Source: Stenotrophomonas sp. ATCM1_4 (lineage in GTDB: Bacteria > Pseudomonadota > Gammaproteobacteria > Xanthomonadales > Xanthomonadaceae). From it: a stretch of DNA of 64,000 nucleotides. This document shows positions 56,336 to 64,000 of this stretch, one piece after another. Under the pieces are notes generated by a model. That model was not told the DNA's origin. It worked only from the letters and a program-made list of their open reading frames with translations, and did not search any database. The position numbers and the translations under genes are program-made. The DNA lies in assembly GCF_004348115.1 (NCBI RefSeq), contig NZ_QPFB01000001.1:299937-363936 (forward strand). Reading direction: 5' to 3'. The first letter of the stretch is position 1, and every line of letters begins with the position of its first letter.

Positions 56336-57193
56336 TCAGCGATACGGCCCGGGGCCACGCCACAGCAGTTCACCGTAGCGGTAGACGTACATCACGATGA
56401 CGAAGTCGCGTGCGTCGCCGATGTCCTTCAGCTCGGGTGAGCCGGCCGGCACCATGCGGCACTTGCTGGAGCCGCGGCGCAGGGCGACTTCGGCCGGGCA
56501 GACCATCAGGTAGGTGGTGCCGGGCAGCGGGATGGAGAGTTCCGTCTTGCCTTGCTCCATCCAGGTGCGCAGCTTGGTGTCGCTGATCAGGTCGTAGATG
56601 ATCTGGTAGCCGCCCACTTCCATGGAGGGCTCGCCGCCGCTGCGGTCGACGCGGTTGCCGGTGCGGTTGCCCATGCCGCTGGAAACCCCGTCTTCCGGGA
56701 CGGTGGGCTTCTCCACCCAGCCGGGTGGGCGCCCGGTCCAGGTCTGCGGACGGCGTTGCACGCTGTCGGAGGGGGCTTCCGCCGTCGCCGGGGTGGCCTG
56801 AGCCTGCGCCTGCACCGGTGCCTGCGTATTGTCCGGTTCCGGAGCGCTGGGCGGCTCGATGTAACGGGCCTCGGGCACCGGCTTGCGGTCCTCGCTGCGG
56901 CGCTGGGCCAGCGGCTTGGGCTGCGCGCGCGGGGTGGTGCTGGGCTTGGGCTGCGGCGGCTTCTGGGCCGGTCGCGGCGATGGCGGTGCTTCACCGACGA
57001 AATCGACCTTGACCCGCCCGCCACCGCCGGAAGCGCCTTGCGGCGAGGAAACCACCGGCGGATTGGAGTGCAGCAGGAGCACCAGCATCAGCAGGTGCAG
57101 TTGCAGGCTGATCAGCGCCGCGAACCAGCGATCGCGGCGTTCGTTGCGGAATTCAGCGGGGACGGGAGTCGAAGGTGGGGAAGGGCTGCTCAT
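56336..57193 (-). CDS. TonB-like membrane-anchored proline-rich protein
   Basis: I do not recognise a named family. The 285-residue protein has a cytoplasmic N-terminus, one hydrophobic helix (FAALISLQLHLLMLVLLL, about 30-48) and a long Pro/Ala/Gln-rich periplasmic stretch (QKPPQPKPSTTPRAQPKPLA and similar). It ends in a compact domain of about 90 residues with two cysteines (YLMVCPAEVAL and SSKCRMVPAG). This topology is TonB-like, but the C-terminal domain lacks a clear TonB signature, and no exbB/exbD lie nearby. Start taken at 57193 (MSSPSPPSTPVPAEF); an earlier start is possible. Confidence 0.65.
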   Translation of the reverse strand: MSSPSPPSTPVPAEFRNERRDRWFAALISLQLHLLMLVLLLHSNPPVVSSPQGASGGGGRVKVDFVGEAPPSPRPAQKPPQPKPSTTPRAQPKPLAQRRSEDRKPVPEARYIEPPSAPEPDNTQAPVQAQAQATPATAEAPSDSVQRRPQTWTGRPPGWVEKPTVPEDGVSSGMGNRTGNRVDRSGGEPSMEVGGYQIIYDLISDTKLRTWMEQGKTELSIPLPGTTYLMVCPAEVALRRGSSKCRMVPAGSPELKDIGDARDFVIVMYVYRYGELLWRGPGPYR

Positions 57194-57451
57194 GCCGCGT
57201 CGGGGGCGTGGAGGGTGCTGGCCCTCATGCGACACCGTGGCACCGATAGGGAGCCGTTATCGTACGCGAGGAACAGGCGCGCGACTGTGTCACGCATGTT
57301 GTGGTCTGTTGCGGTGATGCGCCGGATCCGGGCGCCGCGGGGGATCCGTATCGAAGGAAACCGTGGGCGGCGTCACCGTCTGCTCGGGCTATGATGCGCC
57401 TCCCGCTGCCAGCACCGGGCGGGCCCCACACCCAAGAATGGAACTTGCTGC

Positions 57452-58096
57452 ATGCGCATCCTGCTTGCCCGTCACGGCGAAACGCCGTGGAACGCCGAAG
57501 GCCGCTACCAGGGCCAGATCGACATTCCCCTTTCGCCGGTGGGCCAGGCCCAGGCCAAGGCCTTGGGCGAGCGCCTGGCGGATGTGCAGATCACCCGCGC
57601 CGTCGCCTCGCCGCTGAGCCGCGCGCAGAGCACGGCCAAGGCCGCGCTGGGCAGCGCCCGCGCGGAGATGTTGCTGACCGAGCCGGACCTGCAGGAAATC
57701 GCCCATGGCGAGTGGGAAGGCCTGCTCGCCAGCGAGATCCACGACAAGGATCCGGCCCGCCTGCGCGCCTGGCGCGAGGAGCCGGATACCGTGCTGATGC
57801 CGGGCGGCGAATCGCTGCGCCAGGTGCTGGACCGCAGCTGGCGCGGCCTGGCCAAGGCCGCCGAAGGCCTGGGCGAGGACGACACGTTGCTGGTCGTTGC
57901 CCATGACGCGGTCAACCGGGTGATCCTGTGCAAGGTGTTGGGCCTGCCGATCGCCAAGCTGTGGACCTTCCGCCAGGCCCCGACCACGTTGAATCTGCTG
58001 GAAGGTCCGGACGTGGAGCATCTGGAAGTGGTGCGCCTGAATGATTGCGCGCATCACACCCCGTTCTTCGGCGAGGCCAAGCACCGCGCGCTGTAA
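57452..58096 (+). CDS. Histidine phosphatase family protein
   Basis: A 214-residue phosphoglycerate-mutase-like phosphatase. The phospho-histidine motif is ILLARHGETPWN at the N-terminus, the conserved arginine is in SPLSRAQSTA, the glutamate is in EIAHGEWEG, and the second histidine is in VVAHDAVNRV. Size and motifs suit a broad-specificity phosphatase (alpha-ribazole phosphatase CobC type or GpmB type). There are no cobalamin genes nearby, so the substrate is open. Confidence 0.88.
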   Translation: MRILLARHGETPWNAEGRYQGQIDIPLSPVGQAQAKALGERLADVQITRAVASPLSRAQSTAKAALGSARAEMLLTEPDLQEIAHGEWEGLLASEIHDKDPARLRAWREEPDTVLMPGGESLRQVLDRSWRGLAKAAEGLGEDDTLLVVAHDAVNRVILCKVLGLPIAKLWTFRQAPTTLNLLEGPDVEHLEVVRLNDCAHHTPFFGEAKHRAL

Positions 58097-58137
58097 AGCC
58101 ACGTCACCCTGACCCAGCCCGGCACTGCTGCTCTGCC

Positions 58138-58166
58138 CCCTCCCTTTGCCGCGGGCAAGGGGAGGG
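58138..58166. repeat. Purine/pyrimidine hairpin repeat
   Basis: A 13-bp stem with one G-U pair (58138-58150 with 58154-58166) and a three-base loop lies just after the phosphatase gene. CCCTCCC/GGGAGGG arms and a following G-rich tract resemble, without matching exactly, the repeat at 24627 and 62953. Confidence 0.55.
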
Positions 58167-58328
58167 CGGGGGAGGGGTGCCTGGGGTGTCATCGGCCATA
58201 CCCGTGCCGAACGTGGTCCGCACGGCGGGATGGGGGGCATCGGAAAGGCCCGCTGTATCATGGACGCCTTTCCCGCGCGCAACGCGCTGCCGGCCGTCGC
58301 GCCGGCCCATGATCCGAGAACGTCCCGC

Positions 58329-59603
58329 ATGTCTTCCGCACGTCCCGCCACGCTTGGCCAGTGGCTCACCCATATCGAACAGCAGCACCCGCAGTCCATC
58401 GCGATGGGGCTGGAGCGCGTGCGCGAGGTCGCCGCACGCATGCAGTTGGGGCAGCCAGGCAAGCGCAGCATCGTGGTCGGCGGGACCAACGGCAAGGGCT
58501 CGACCGTGGCCTTCATCGAATCCATCGCCCGAGCCGCCGGCTGGAAGGTGGGGGCTTACACCTCGCCGCACCTGCTGGCCTACAACGAGCGCGTGCGCAT
58601 CGATGGCGCCGACGTTGACGATGCCACCCTGGTGGCGGGTTTCAACGCGGTCGAGGATGCCCGCGGCGACACCCCGCTGACCTATTTCGAATACGGCACC
58701 CTGTGCGCGCTGTGGGTGTTCGCGCAGGCGCAGCTGGATCTGGCCGTGCTGGAAGTCGGCCTGGGCGGGCGCCTGGACGCGGTGAACCTGATCGATGCCG
58801 ATGTCTCGGTGATCACCACGGTGGACATCGACCACGCCGATTGGCTGGGCACCGACCGCGAGGCCATCGGCGAGGAAAAGGCCGGCATCCTCCGTGGCTG
58901 GAAGCCGGTGATCCTGGGAGAGATCGACCCGCCCTCCAGCGTGCTGCGGCGTGCCTACGTGCTGGGCGCCAACGCGATCCGCTTCGGCAGCGACTTCTTC
59001 GCCGAGCCGATCGATGCCGAACGCTGGCGCTGGCGTGATGTCTCCTTCCGCATCGAACTGCCGCAGCCGGCGCTGTGGGCACCGATCCAGCGCAACAACG
59101 CCGCCACCGCCATCGCCGCGCTGCGCGCGTTGGACAAGCCGGTGCCGCGCGCTGCCTGGGCACAGGGCGTGGCGGGGGCGGCCATCGATGGCCGCCTGCA
59201 GCGCTTCCAGCGCAAGGGCGTGGAAGTGCTGGTCGACGTCGGCCACAACCCGCAGGCCGCCGCCGCGCTGGCCGCGGCGTTGAAGTCGCAGCCGGTCGCT
59301 GGCCGTACCCTGGCGGTCTATGCCGCGCTGGCCGACAAGGACGCCGAGGGCGTGGTGCAGGCCCTGCACGCGCAGGTCGATGGCTGGTTCCTGGCCGGGC
59401 TGGACGGCGCGCGTGGACAGAGTGCGGCGCAGTTGCAGCAGCGCCTGCAGCAGACCCCGGCAGCGTCGGCGTCCTTGTCCAAGGACGTGGCGACGGCCCT
59501 GAATGCGGCATTGGCACAGGCGGCCGAGGGTGACCGGGTGCTGTTGTTCGGTTCGTTCCACACCGTCGCCGACGCCCTGCCATTGCTTCGTTCAGCTGGC
59601 TGA
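58329..59603 (+). CDS. folC: Dihydrofolate / folylpolyglutamate synthase
   Basis: FolC makes dihydrofolate from dihydropteroate and glutamate and extends the polyglutamate tail. It is 424 residues from ATG 58329; the frame upstream is repeat and spacer. The P-loop is VVGGTNGKGSTVAFIES, followed by GAYTSPHLLAYNERVRIDG and VLEVGLGGRLDAVN. The C-terminal domain has VDVGHNPQAAAAL. It is the first gene of a folC-dedD-cvpA-purF cluster like that of E. coli, but accD is not in front. Confidence 0.94.
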   Translation: MSSARPATLGQWLTHIEQQHPQSIAMGLERVREVAARMQLGQPGKRSIVVGGTNGKGSTVAFIESIARAAGWKVGAYTSPHLLAYNERVRIDGADVDDATLVAGFNAVEDARGDTPLTYFEYGTLCALWVFAQAQLDLAVLEVGLGGRLDAVNLIDADVSVITTVDIDHADWLGTDREAIGEEKAGILRGWKPVILGEIDPPSSVLRRAYVLGANAIRFGSDFFAEPIDAERWRWRDVSFRIELPQPALWAPIQRNNAATAIAALRALDKPVPRAAWAQGVAGAAIDGRLQRFQRKGVEVLVDVGHNPQAAAALAAALKSQPVAGRTLAVYAALADKDAEGVVQALHAQVDGWFLAGLDGARGQSAAQLQQRLQQTPAASASLSKDVATALNAALAQAAEGDRVLLFGSFHTVADALPLLRSAG

Positions 59604-59669
59604 GGCCGTGCGCCGAACGCCACGCATATAATCGCCGGGGCATTCCGCCACGCCGCTCGTAAGCCATCT

Positions 59670-60671
59670 GTGGATACTCCTCTGAAACAGCGACTGATTG
59701 GTGCCATCGTTCTGGTGGCTTTGGCCGTGATCTTCCTGCCCATGCTGGTCAAGGGGCCGGCACCGGACAGCGGTGTGCAGGATGTCCCGCTGCAGGCGCC
59801 CGAGGCCCCGGCCGCGGGCCAGTTCGAAACCCGTGAGCTGCCGCTGGTCGCACCGAGCGTACCGGCCGGCGGGGCACTGGGCATGCCGGCCACCGCCCCG
59901 GAAACCGCTACCGCCCAGGCGCCGGCCACGCCGCCGGCCAATGGCCTGCCCGCGGCCGTGGCGGCAGGCAACTACGCGGTCAATTTCGGTGCCTACGCCA
60001 CCCAGGCCGATGCCGATGCGGTGATCGCGCACCTGAAGAAATCCAACCTGCCGGGTTTCAGCCAGGCCGACACCATCAACGGTCGCCCGGCATGGCGCGT
60101 GCGCATCGGGCCGTACGCCGACCGCGCCCAGGCCGAACTGGTGCGACTGGAAGCAGGCAAGGTCCGCAACGACGTCAATGCGCAGGTGGTGGTGCTCAAT
60201 GCCGCGGCCGAGACCCCGGCGGCACCGAGCACCGCGACCGCGGCGCCTGCGCCGGCCCCGGTGCGCAGCGAGCCGCTGCCGGCCGAGCCGGCACGCCCGG
60301 TGGCCGCCACGCCGCGTCCGGAGCCCAAGCCGGAAGCCCCCAAGCCGGCGGCCCCGAAACCCGAGGCCCCCAAGCCGGTGGCGACCACCCCGGCGCGTCC
60401 TGACGTGCGCACACCGGCCGCCCCGGCCGCCAGCAACGTCGGTTTCGCGGTGCAGCTGGGCGCGTTCTCGCAGCCGACCGAGGCCAATGCGCTGCGTGAC
60501 CGCGTGCGCGCGGCCGGCTTCAGCGCCTTCGTCGAGCAGGTGCGTACCGACAACGGCACGCTCAACCGCGTCCGGGTCGGGCCGGTGTCCAGCCGCGCCG
60601 AGGCCGACCAGCTCAAGGCCCAGGTGGCCGCCAAGGTCGGCATCCCGGGTATGGTCCGTCCGCATCCCTGA
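59670..60671 (+). CDS. dedD: DedD-like cell-division protein with two SPOR domains
   Basis: A 333-residue inner-membrane protein from GTG 59670. A cytoplasmic N-terminus leads to one helix (LIGAIVLVALAVIFLPMLV, about 9-27). Unlike E. coli DedD (220 residues, one SPOR domain), two SPOR-like domains are visible. The first is at about 102-175 (NYAVNFGAYATQADADAVIA to WRVRIGPYADRAQAEL). The second is at about 255-330 (VGFAVQLGAFSQPTEANALR to NRVRVGPVSSRAEADQL). They are joined by a Pro/Ala/Lys linker of about 75 residues. SPOR domains bind denuded glycan at the septum, so a role in division is likely. Confidence 0.88.
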   Translation: MDTPLKQRLIGAIVLVALAVIFLPMLVKGPAPDSGVQDVPLQAPEAPAAGQFETRELPLVAPSVPAGGALGMPATAPETATAQAPATPPANGLPAAVAAGNYAVNFGAYATQADADAVIAHLKKSNLPGFSQADTINGRPAWRVRIGPYADRAQAELVRLEAGKVRNDVNAQVVVLNAAAETPAAPSTATAAPAPAPVRSEPLPAEPARPVAATPRPEPKPEAPKPAAPKPEAPKPVATTPARPDVRTPAAPAASNVGFAVQLGAFSQPTEANALRDRVRAAGFSAFVEQVRTDNGTLNRVRVGPVSSRAEADQLKAQVAAKVGIPGMVRPHP

Positions 60672-60728
60672 TGCGAGCGATGACTGCCGTCCCGGCCCAT
60701 ACCGCGCCGGGACCGGACCGGGCCTGTC

Positions 60729-61442
60729 GTGATTGACCTGATCCTGCTGGCCGTGATCGCCCTGTCGGCCCTGATCGGGCTGATGCGCGGCCTGCTGGCG
60801 ACCGTGCTGGGCGTGGTGTCCTGGGTTGTCTCGGGCTGGGCGGCGTTCCATTTCGGTGAACAGGTGGCGCGGGTGCTGTCCGGTGGCAGTCAGCCCACCG
60901 CCGGTGAGTACGCCGGCGGCTACGTGCTGGCCTTCGTCGGTGCGCTGCTGGCGTTGATGCTGCTGGGCATGGCGCTGCGCGGCCTGGTCGATTCCACGAT
61001 CCTGCTGAAGTGGCCGGACCGCCTGCTGGGCTTCGGCCTGGGCGTGGTCCGCGGCGTGCTGCTGGCGGTCCTGGTGGTGCTGGTGCTGGGCTTCACCTCG
61101 ATGCCCGGCAAGCCGGAATGGCAGCAATCGGTGTTGTTGCCGCCGCTGCAGCCGATGGTGGGCTGGCTGCGTGGAAAACTGCCGCAGCCGCCGGACCTGA
61201 CTGAATTGCCGCACGACGTGCTGATGGACTTGGGCAAGTCGGTGCTGGCAGGCGATAATGCGCGACCGAACGAGACAGACGCGGGCAGCGGACAGCCGCC
61301 AGCCGGGCAGCCCGGCGCAGGTGGGTCCGTGGACCCGGCGGGGGCGTTGCCCTCCAACATCGATCCGGCGCAGGTGCGCCCGGGTCACCCCGACTCCACG
61401 CGGGACGGGGCACAGGGCCAGGCACGGCCACCTTCACGTTAA
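60729..61442 (+). CDS. cvpA: CvpA family membrane protein
   Basis: A 237-residue inner-membrane protein from GTG 60729. Four hydrophobic helices fall in the first ~130 residues (DLILLAVIALSALIGLMRGL and so on); a Pro/Gly/Ala-rich polar tail of about 70 residues follows. The position between dedD and purF matches E. coli, where cvpA is needed for colicin V production and envelope stress tolerance. The start is inferred from the family N-terminus. Confidence 0.9.
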   Translation: MIDLILLAVIALSALIGLMRGLLATVLGVVSWVVSGWAAFHFGEQVARVLSGGSQPTAGEYAGGYVLAFVGALLALMLLGMALRGLVDSTILLKWPDRLLGFGLGVVRGVLLAVLVVLVLGFTSMPGKPEWQQSVLLPPLQPMVGWLRGKLPQPPDLTELPHDVLMDLGKSVLAGDNARPNETDAGSGQPPAGQPGAGGSVDPAGALPSNIDPAQVRPGHPDSTRDGAQGQARPPSR

Positions 61443-61475
61443 CCGGGCGCCTGCGCCCAGCGGAGATCGCGCAAC

Positions 61476-62942
61476 ATGTGTGGCATCGTCGGAATCGTCG
61501 GCAACCAGAACGTCGCCGGGCAGCTTTATGACGGCCTGACCGTCCTCCAGCATCGCGGCCAGGATGCCGCGGGTATCGCCACCGCAAACGGCACCCGCCT
61601 GCGCGTGGAAAAGGGCAACGGCCTGGTCCGTGACGTGTTCGACGAGCGTCGCATGGGGCTGCTGCAGGGCCGTATCGGCATCGCCCACGTGCGCTATCCC
61701 ACCGCCGGCTCGGAAGGCACCGACGAGGCGCAGCCGTTCTACGTCAACTCGCCATACGGCATCGCGCTGGCGCACAACGGCAACCTGATCAACACCGAGG
61801 CACTGCGTCGCCAGGTGTTCGAGGCCGACCGCCGCAACATCAACACCGATTCGGACAGCGAAGTACTGCTGAACGTGTTCGCCTACGAGCTGGACGCGCA
61901 GCGCATGCTCACCCCGGAAGCAGCGATCCGCGCCGTGGCCGGCGTGCACCGTCGCTGCAAGGGCGGCTACGCGGTGGTCAGCGTGGTGTTGGGCCTGGGC
62001 CTGGTGGCCTTCCGCGACCCGCACGGCATCCGTCCGCTGGTGCTGGGAAAGCGCAGCCACGCCGAAGGCGACGAGTACGTGGTGGCCTCCGAGTCGGTGG
62101 CGCTGGACGTGCTCGGCTTCGAGCGCGTGCGCGACGTGGCCCCGGGCGAAGCGGTGGTCATCACCGAACGCGGCGAGCTGTTCACCGAGATCTGCGCGAC
62201 CAACACGCAGCAGACCCCGTGCATCTTCGAGTACGTGTACTTCGCACGCCCGGATTCGATGATCGACAACGTCTCGGTGCACAAGGCGCGCATGCGCATG
62301 GGCCAGAAGCTGGGCGAGAAGATCCTGCGCCTGCGCCCGGACCACGACATCGACACCATCATCCCGATCCCCGACACCTCGCGCGATGCCGCGCTGGAAA
62401 TCTCCAACGTGCTCGGCGTGAAGTACCGCGAGGGCTTCGTCAAGAACCGTTACGTCGGCCGTACCTTCATCATGCCGGGCCAGGGCGAGCGGGTGAAGTC
62501 GGTGCGCCGCAAGCTCAACCCGATCCACCTGGAGTTCCGCAACCGCGTGGTGCTGCTGGTCGACGACTCGATCGTGCGTGGCACCACCAGCCAGCAGATC
62601 GTGCAGATGGCGCGCGACGCCGGTGCACGCAAGGTCTACCTGGCCAGCGCCGCACCGCCGGTGCGCCACCCCAACATCTACGGCATCGACATGCCGGCGG
62701 TGGAGGAACTGGTCGCCAACCAGCGCAGCGTCGAGCAGATCGAGCAGCACCTGGGCTGCGACTGGCTGGTCTACCAGGACCTGGAAGACCTGGAAGCGGC
62801 CGTGCGCGAAGGCAACCCGGAGCTGAAGGAGTTCGACTCCTCCTGCTTCAACGGCCACTACGTCACCGGCATCGAGCCGGGCTACTTCGAGCGCATCCAG
62901 CAGTTGCGTTCGGACGAAGCCAAGACGCTGCGCCGCGCCTGA
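61476..62942 (+). CDS. purF: Amidophosphoribosyltransferase
   Basis: PurF makes phosphoribosylamine from PRPP and glutamine, the first committed step of purine synthesis. It is 488 residues with the N-terminal nucleophile Cys2 directly after the initiator ([12 protein letters not shown]), so no propeptide. Glutaminase motifs are [11 protein letters not shown] and HNGNLIN. The PRPP loop is [18 protein letters not shown]. It is the last gene of the cluster, followed by the palindromic repeat. Confidence 0.97.
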   Translation: MCGIVGIVGNQNVAGQLYDGLTVLQHRGQDAAGIATANGTRLRVEKGNGLVRDVFDERRMGLLQGRIGIAHVRYPTAGSEGTDEAQPFYVNSPYGIALAHNGNLINTEALRRQVFEADRRNINTDSDSEVLLNVFAYELDAQRMLTPEAAIRAVAGVHRRCKGGYAVVSVVLGLGLVAFRDPHGIRPLVLGKRSHAEGDEYVVASESVALDVLGFERVRDVAPGEAVVITERGELFTEICATNTQQTPCIFEYVYFARPDSMIDNVSVHKARMRMGQKLGEKILRLRPDHDIDTIIPIPDTSRDAALEISNVLGVKYREGFVKNRYVGRTFIMPGQGERVKSVRRKLNPIHLEFRNRVVLLVDDSIVRGTTSQQIVQMARDAGARKVYLASAAPPVRHPNIYGIDMPAVEELVANQRSVEQIEQHLGCDWLVYQDLEDLEAAVREGNPELKEFDSSCFNGHYVTGIEPGYFERIQQLRSDEAKTLRRA

Positions 62943-62952
62943 TGCGCCTGGG

Positions 62953-62988
62953 CCCCTCTCCCTGCGGGAGAGGGGTTGGGGAGAGGGC
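62953..62988. repeat. Palindromic GAGAGGGG repeat, second copy
   Basis: A 10-bp perfect stem CCCCTCTCCC/GGGAGAGGGG with loop TGC (62953-62975), continuing as TTGGGGAGAGGGC. It matches the right arm of the repeat at 24627-24730 nearly base for base. It lies 11 bases after purF. Confidence 0.75.
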
Positions 62989-63005
62989 AGAACAGAAGCG
63001 GCACC

Positions 63006-63887
63006 ATGCGAGCACCCATGAACCCGCAACAAGCACAGCCTGCAGTTGCAGGCACAACATTCCTGCCACCGCCCGAAGCTGCCGGTTTTTCACTGCTCGA
63101 CGCCGCCTGCATCTGCTTGGCCGCCGCCGACCCGCTAGAGAAAGTCGCGCTCACCCAGCACTACGCCGCGCGTTTTCGCAGCGGCACCCTGAAGCTGCCC
63201 GCGCACGCCCCCGATCCCGAGCCGATCCGCATGCCGGGCCGGCCGGCGCAGCTGGTGCTGGTGCATCCGCGTGACCTGCCGCGCCGTGGCCTGGGCTCGG
63301 TGGAAGGGCGTGCTGCCTTCATCCATGCCATCGCCCACATCGAACTCAACGCAATCGACCTGGCCTGGGATGCGGTGTATCGCTTCCGCGGGCTGCCCGG
63401 CAGCTTCCACGCCGACTGGGTGAGCTGCGCCGATGACGAATCGCGCCACTTCATGCTGCTGCGCGAGCGCCTGCTGGCGCATGGCCATGACTACGCCGAT
63501 TTCCCCGCCCACAACGGGCTGTGGGAAATGTGCGAGAAGACCGCGCATGACGGCCTGGCGCGCATGGCCCTGGTGCCGCGCGTGCTCGAGGCGCGCGGCC
63601 TGGATGTCACCCCGGCGATGATCACCAAGCTGCGTTCGCTCGGCGACGAGGCCACCGCCGACGTGCTGGAAGTGATCCTGCGCGAGGAAGTGGCGCATGT
63701 CGCCGCCGGTTCGCGCTGGTACCGCTGGTACTGCGAACGCGCCGGCGTCGAGCCACGCGCGCGTTTCAAGCAGTTGCTGCGCGAGTACGCCGGTGGCTAC
63801 CTGCATGGCCCGTTCAACATCGAGGCCCGCCTGCTGGCCGGCTTCGACGAGGACGAGCTGGCCAACCTGGTCGAGCAGGCCGGCTGA
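63006..63887 (+). CDS. DUF455 ferritin-like domain protein
   Basis: A 293-residue helical protein of the DUF455 family, whose fold resembles ferritin-like di-iron proteins. Likely metal-ligand motifs are HAIAHIELNAIDLAWD (ExxH-like in a helix), DDESRHFMLLRERL and REEVAHVAAGSRWY. There is no signal peptide. No reaction is established. The start may be 63006 or 63018 (MNPQQAQP); neither has a clear ribosome-binding site. Confidence 0.82.
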   Translation: MRAPMNPQQAQPAVAGTTFLPPPEAAGFSLLDAACICLAAADPLEKVALTQHYAARFRSGTLKLPAHAPDPEPIRMPGRPAQLVLVHPRDLPRRGLGSVEGRAAFIHAIAHIELNAIDLAWDAVYRFRGLPGSFHADWVSCADDESRHFMLLRERLLAHGHDYADFPAHNGLWEMCEKTAHDGLARMALVPRVLEARGLDVTPAMITKLRSLGDEATADVLEVILREEVAHVAAGSRWYRWYCERAGVEPRARFKQLLREYAGGYLHGPFNIEARLLAGFDEDELANLVEQAG

Positions 63888-63944
63888 GACTGGCGCGCGG
63901 ACAGGGGAGGGATCCCGTCACCCGCCGGGTGGGAGCATCGCCCG

Positions 63945-64000
63945 ATGAAGCAGGATTTCAGCGCCCGTCCGATTGACGCCAGTCACGTGCCGTCACAGGC
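63945..64000 (+). CDS. Possible 5' end of a further gene, cut by the window
   Basis: An ATG at 63945 with GGGAG at 63931-63935 opens a frame (MKQDFSARPIDASHVPSQ) that runs off the end of the window. Only 18 codons are visible, so no function can be given. Confidence 0.35.
   Translation, partial: MKQDFSARPIDASHVPSQ

Overview
This is GC-rich gammaproteobacterial chromosome. Gene content and protein features point to the Xanthomonadaceae (Lysobacterales), close to Stenotrophomonas or Pseudoxanthomonas: an RpoA starting [13 protein letters not shown], an S46 dipeptidyl-peptidase, a class II DAHP synthase, an OmpA-like porin with a calcium-type linker, and a folC-dedD-cvpA-purF cluster. I see no phage, insertion sequence, CRISPR array, tRNA or rRNA. 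The first ~73 bases are almost pure G and look like an assembly or sequencing artefact. Starts were chosen from Shine-Dalgarno spacing and family length. Functions are recognised from motifs, not from searches. || Layout. 0.3-3.0 kb: secreted M14 metallocarboxypeptidase. 3.4-17.6 kb: fused S10, spc and alpha ribosomal operons, rpsJ to rplQ with secY and rpoA. This locus is interrupted by several structured gaps: a leader before rpsJ, a terminator-like hairpin between rpsN and rpsH, a two-hairpin gap between rplR and rpsE, a promoter plus long leader between secY and rpsM (where rpmJ is absent), and hairpins on both sides of rpoA. 17.7-24.6 kb: dsbB, DAHP synthase, a DUF2127 membrane protein, typA, ppiB, mdh and a pseudouridine synthase. 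24.8-28.5 kb: prpE, a conserved hypothetical and a bacterial Suppressor-of-fused homologue. 28.5-33.9 kb: a two-component system divergent from msrB-dipZ-msrA, which together look like an envelope methionine-sulfoxide repair unit. 34-41.6 kb: GST, SleB-type hydrolase, fadH, an LTA-synthase-like enzyme, a YczE-type membrane protein and a quinone-oxidoreductase-like protein. 42-45 kb: OmpA porin, then an RsuA-type pseudouridine synthase between two small exported paralogues. 45.1-53.9 kb: kbl and tdh (threonine to glycine and acetyl-CoA), separated by a porin-sbp-cysTWA sulfate uptake operon and a TorF-type porin. 54-57.2 kb: S46 peptidase and a TonB-like proline-rich protein. 57.4-64 kb: histidine phosphatase, folC, dedD, cvpA, purF, a DUF455 ferritin-like protein and the start of one more gene. 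|| How the genes fit together. The window is mostly core genome: translation, secretion, central metabolism and envelope maintenance. The accessory-like or less understood parts are the Msr/DipZ/two-component unit, the Sufu homologue, the exported FDAWMK-motif paralogues, the porin-coupled sulfate operon and several families of palindromic intergenic repeats.
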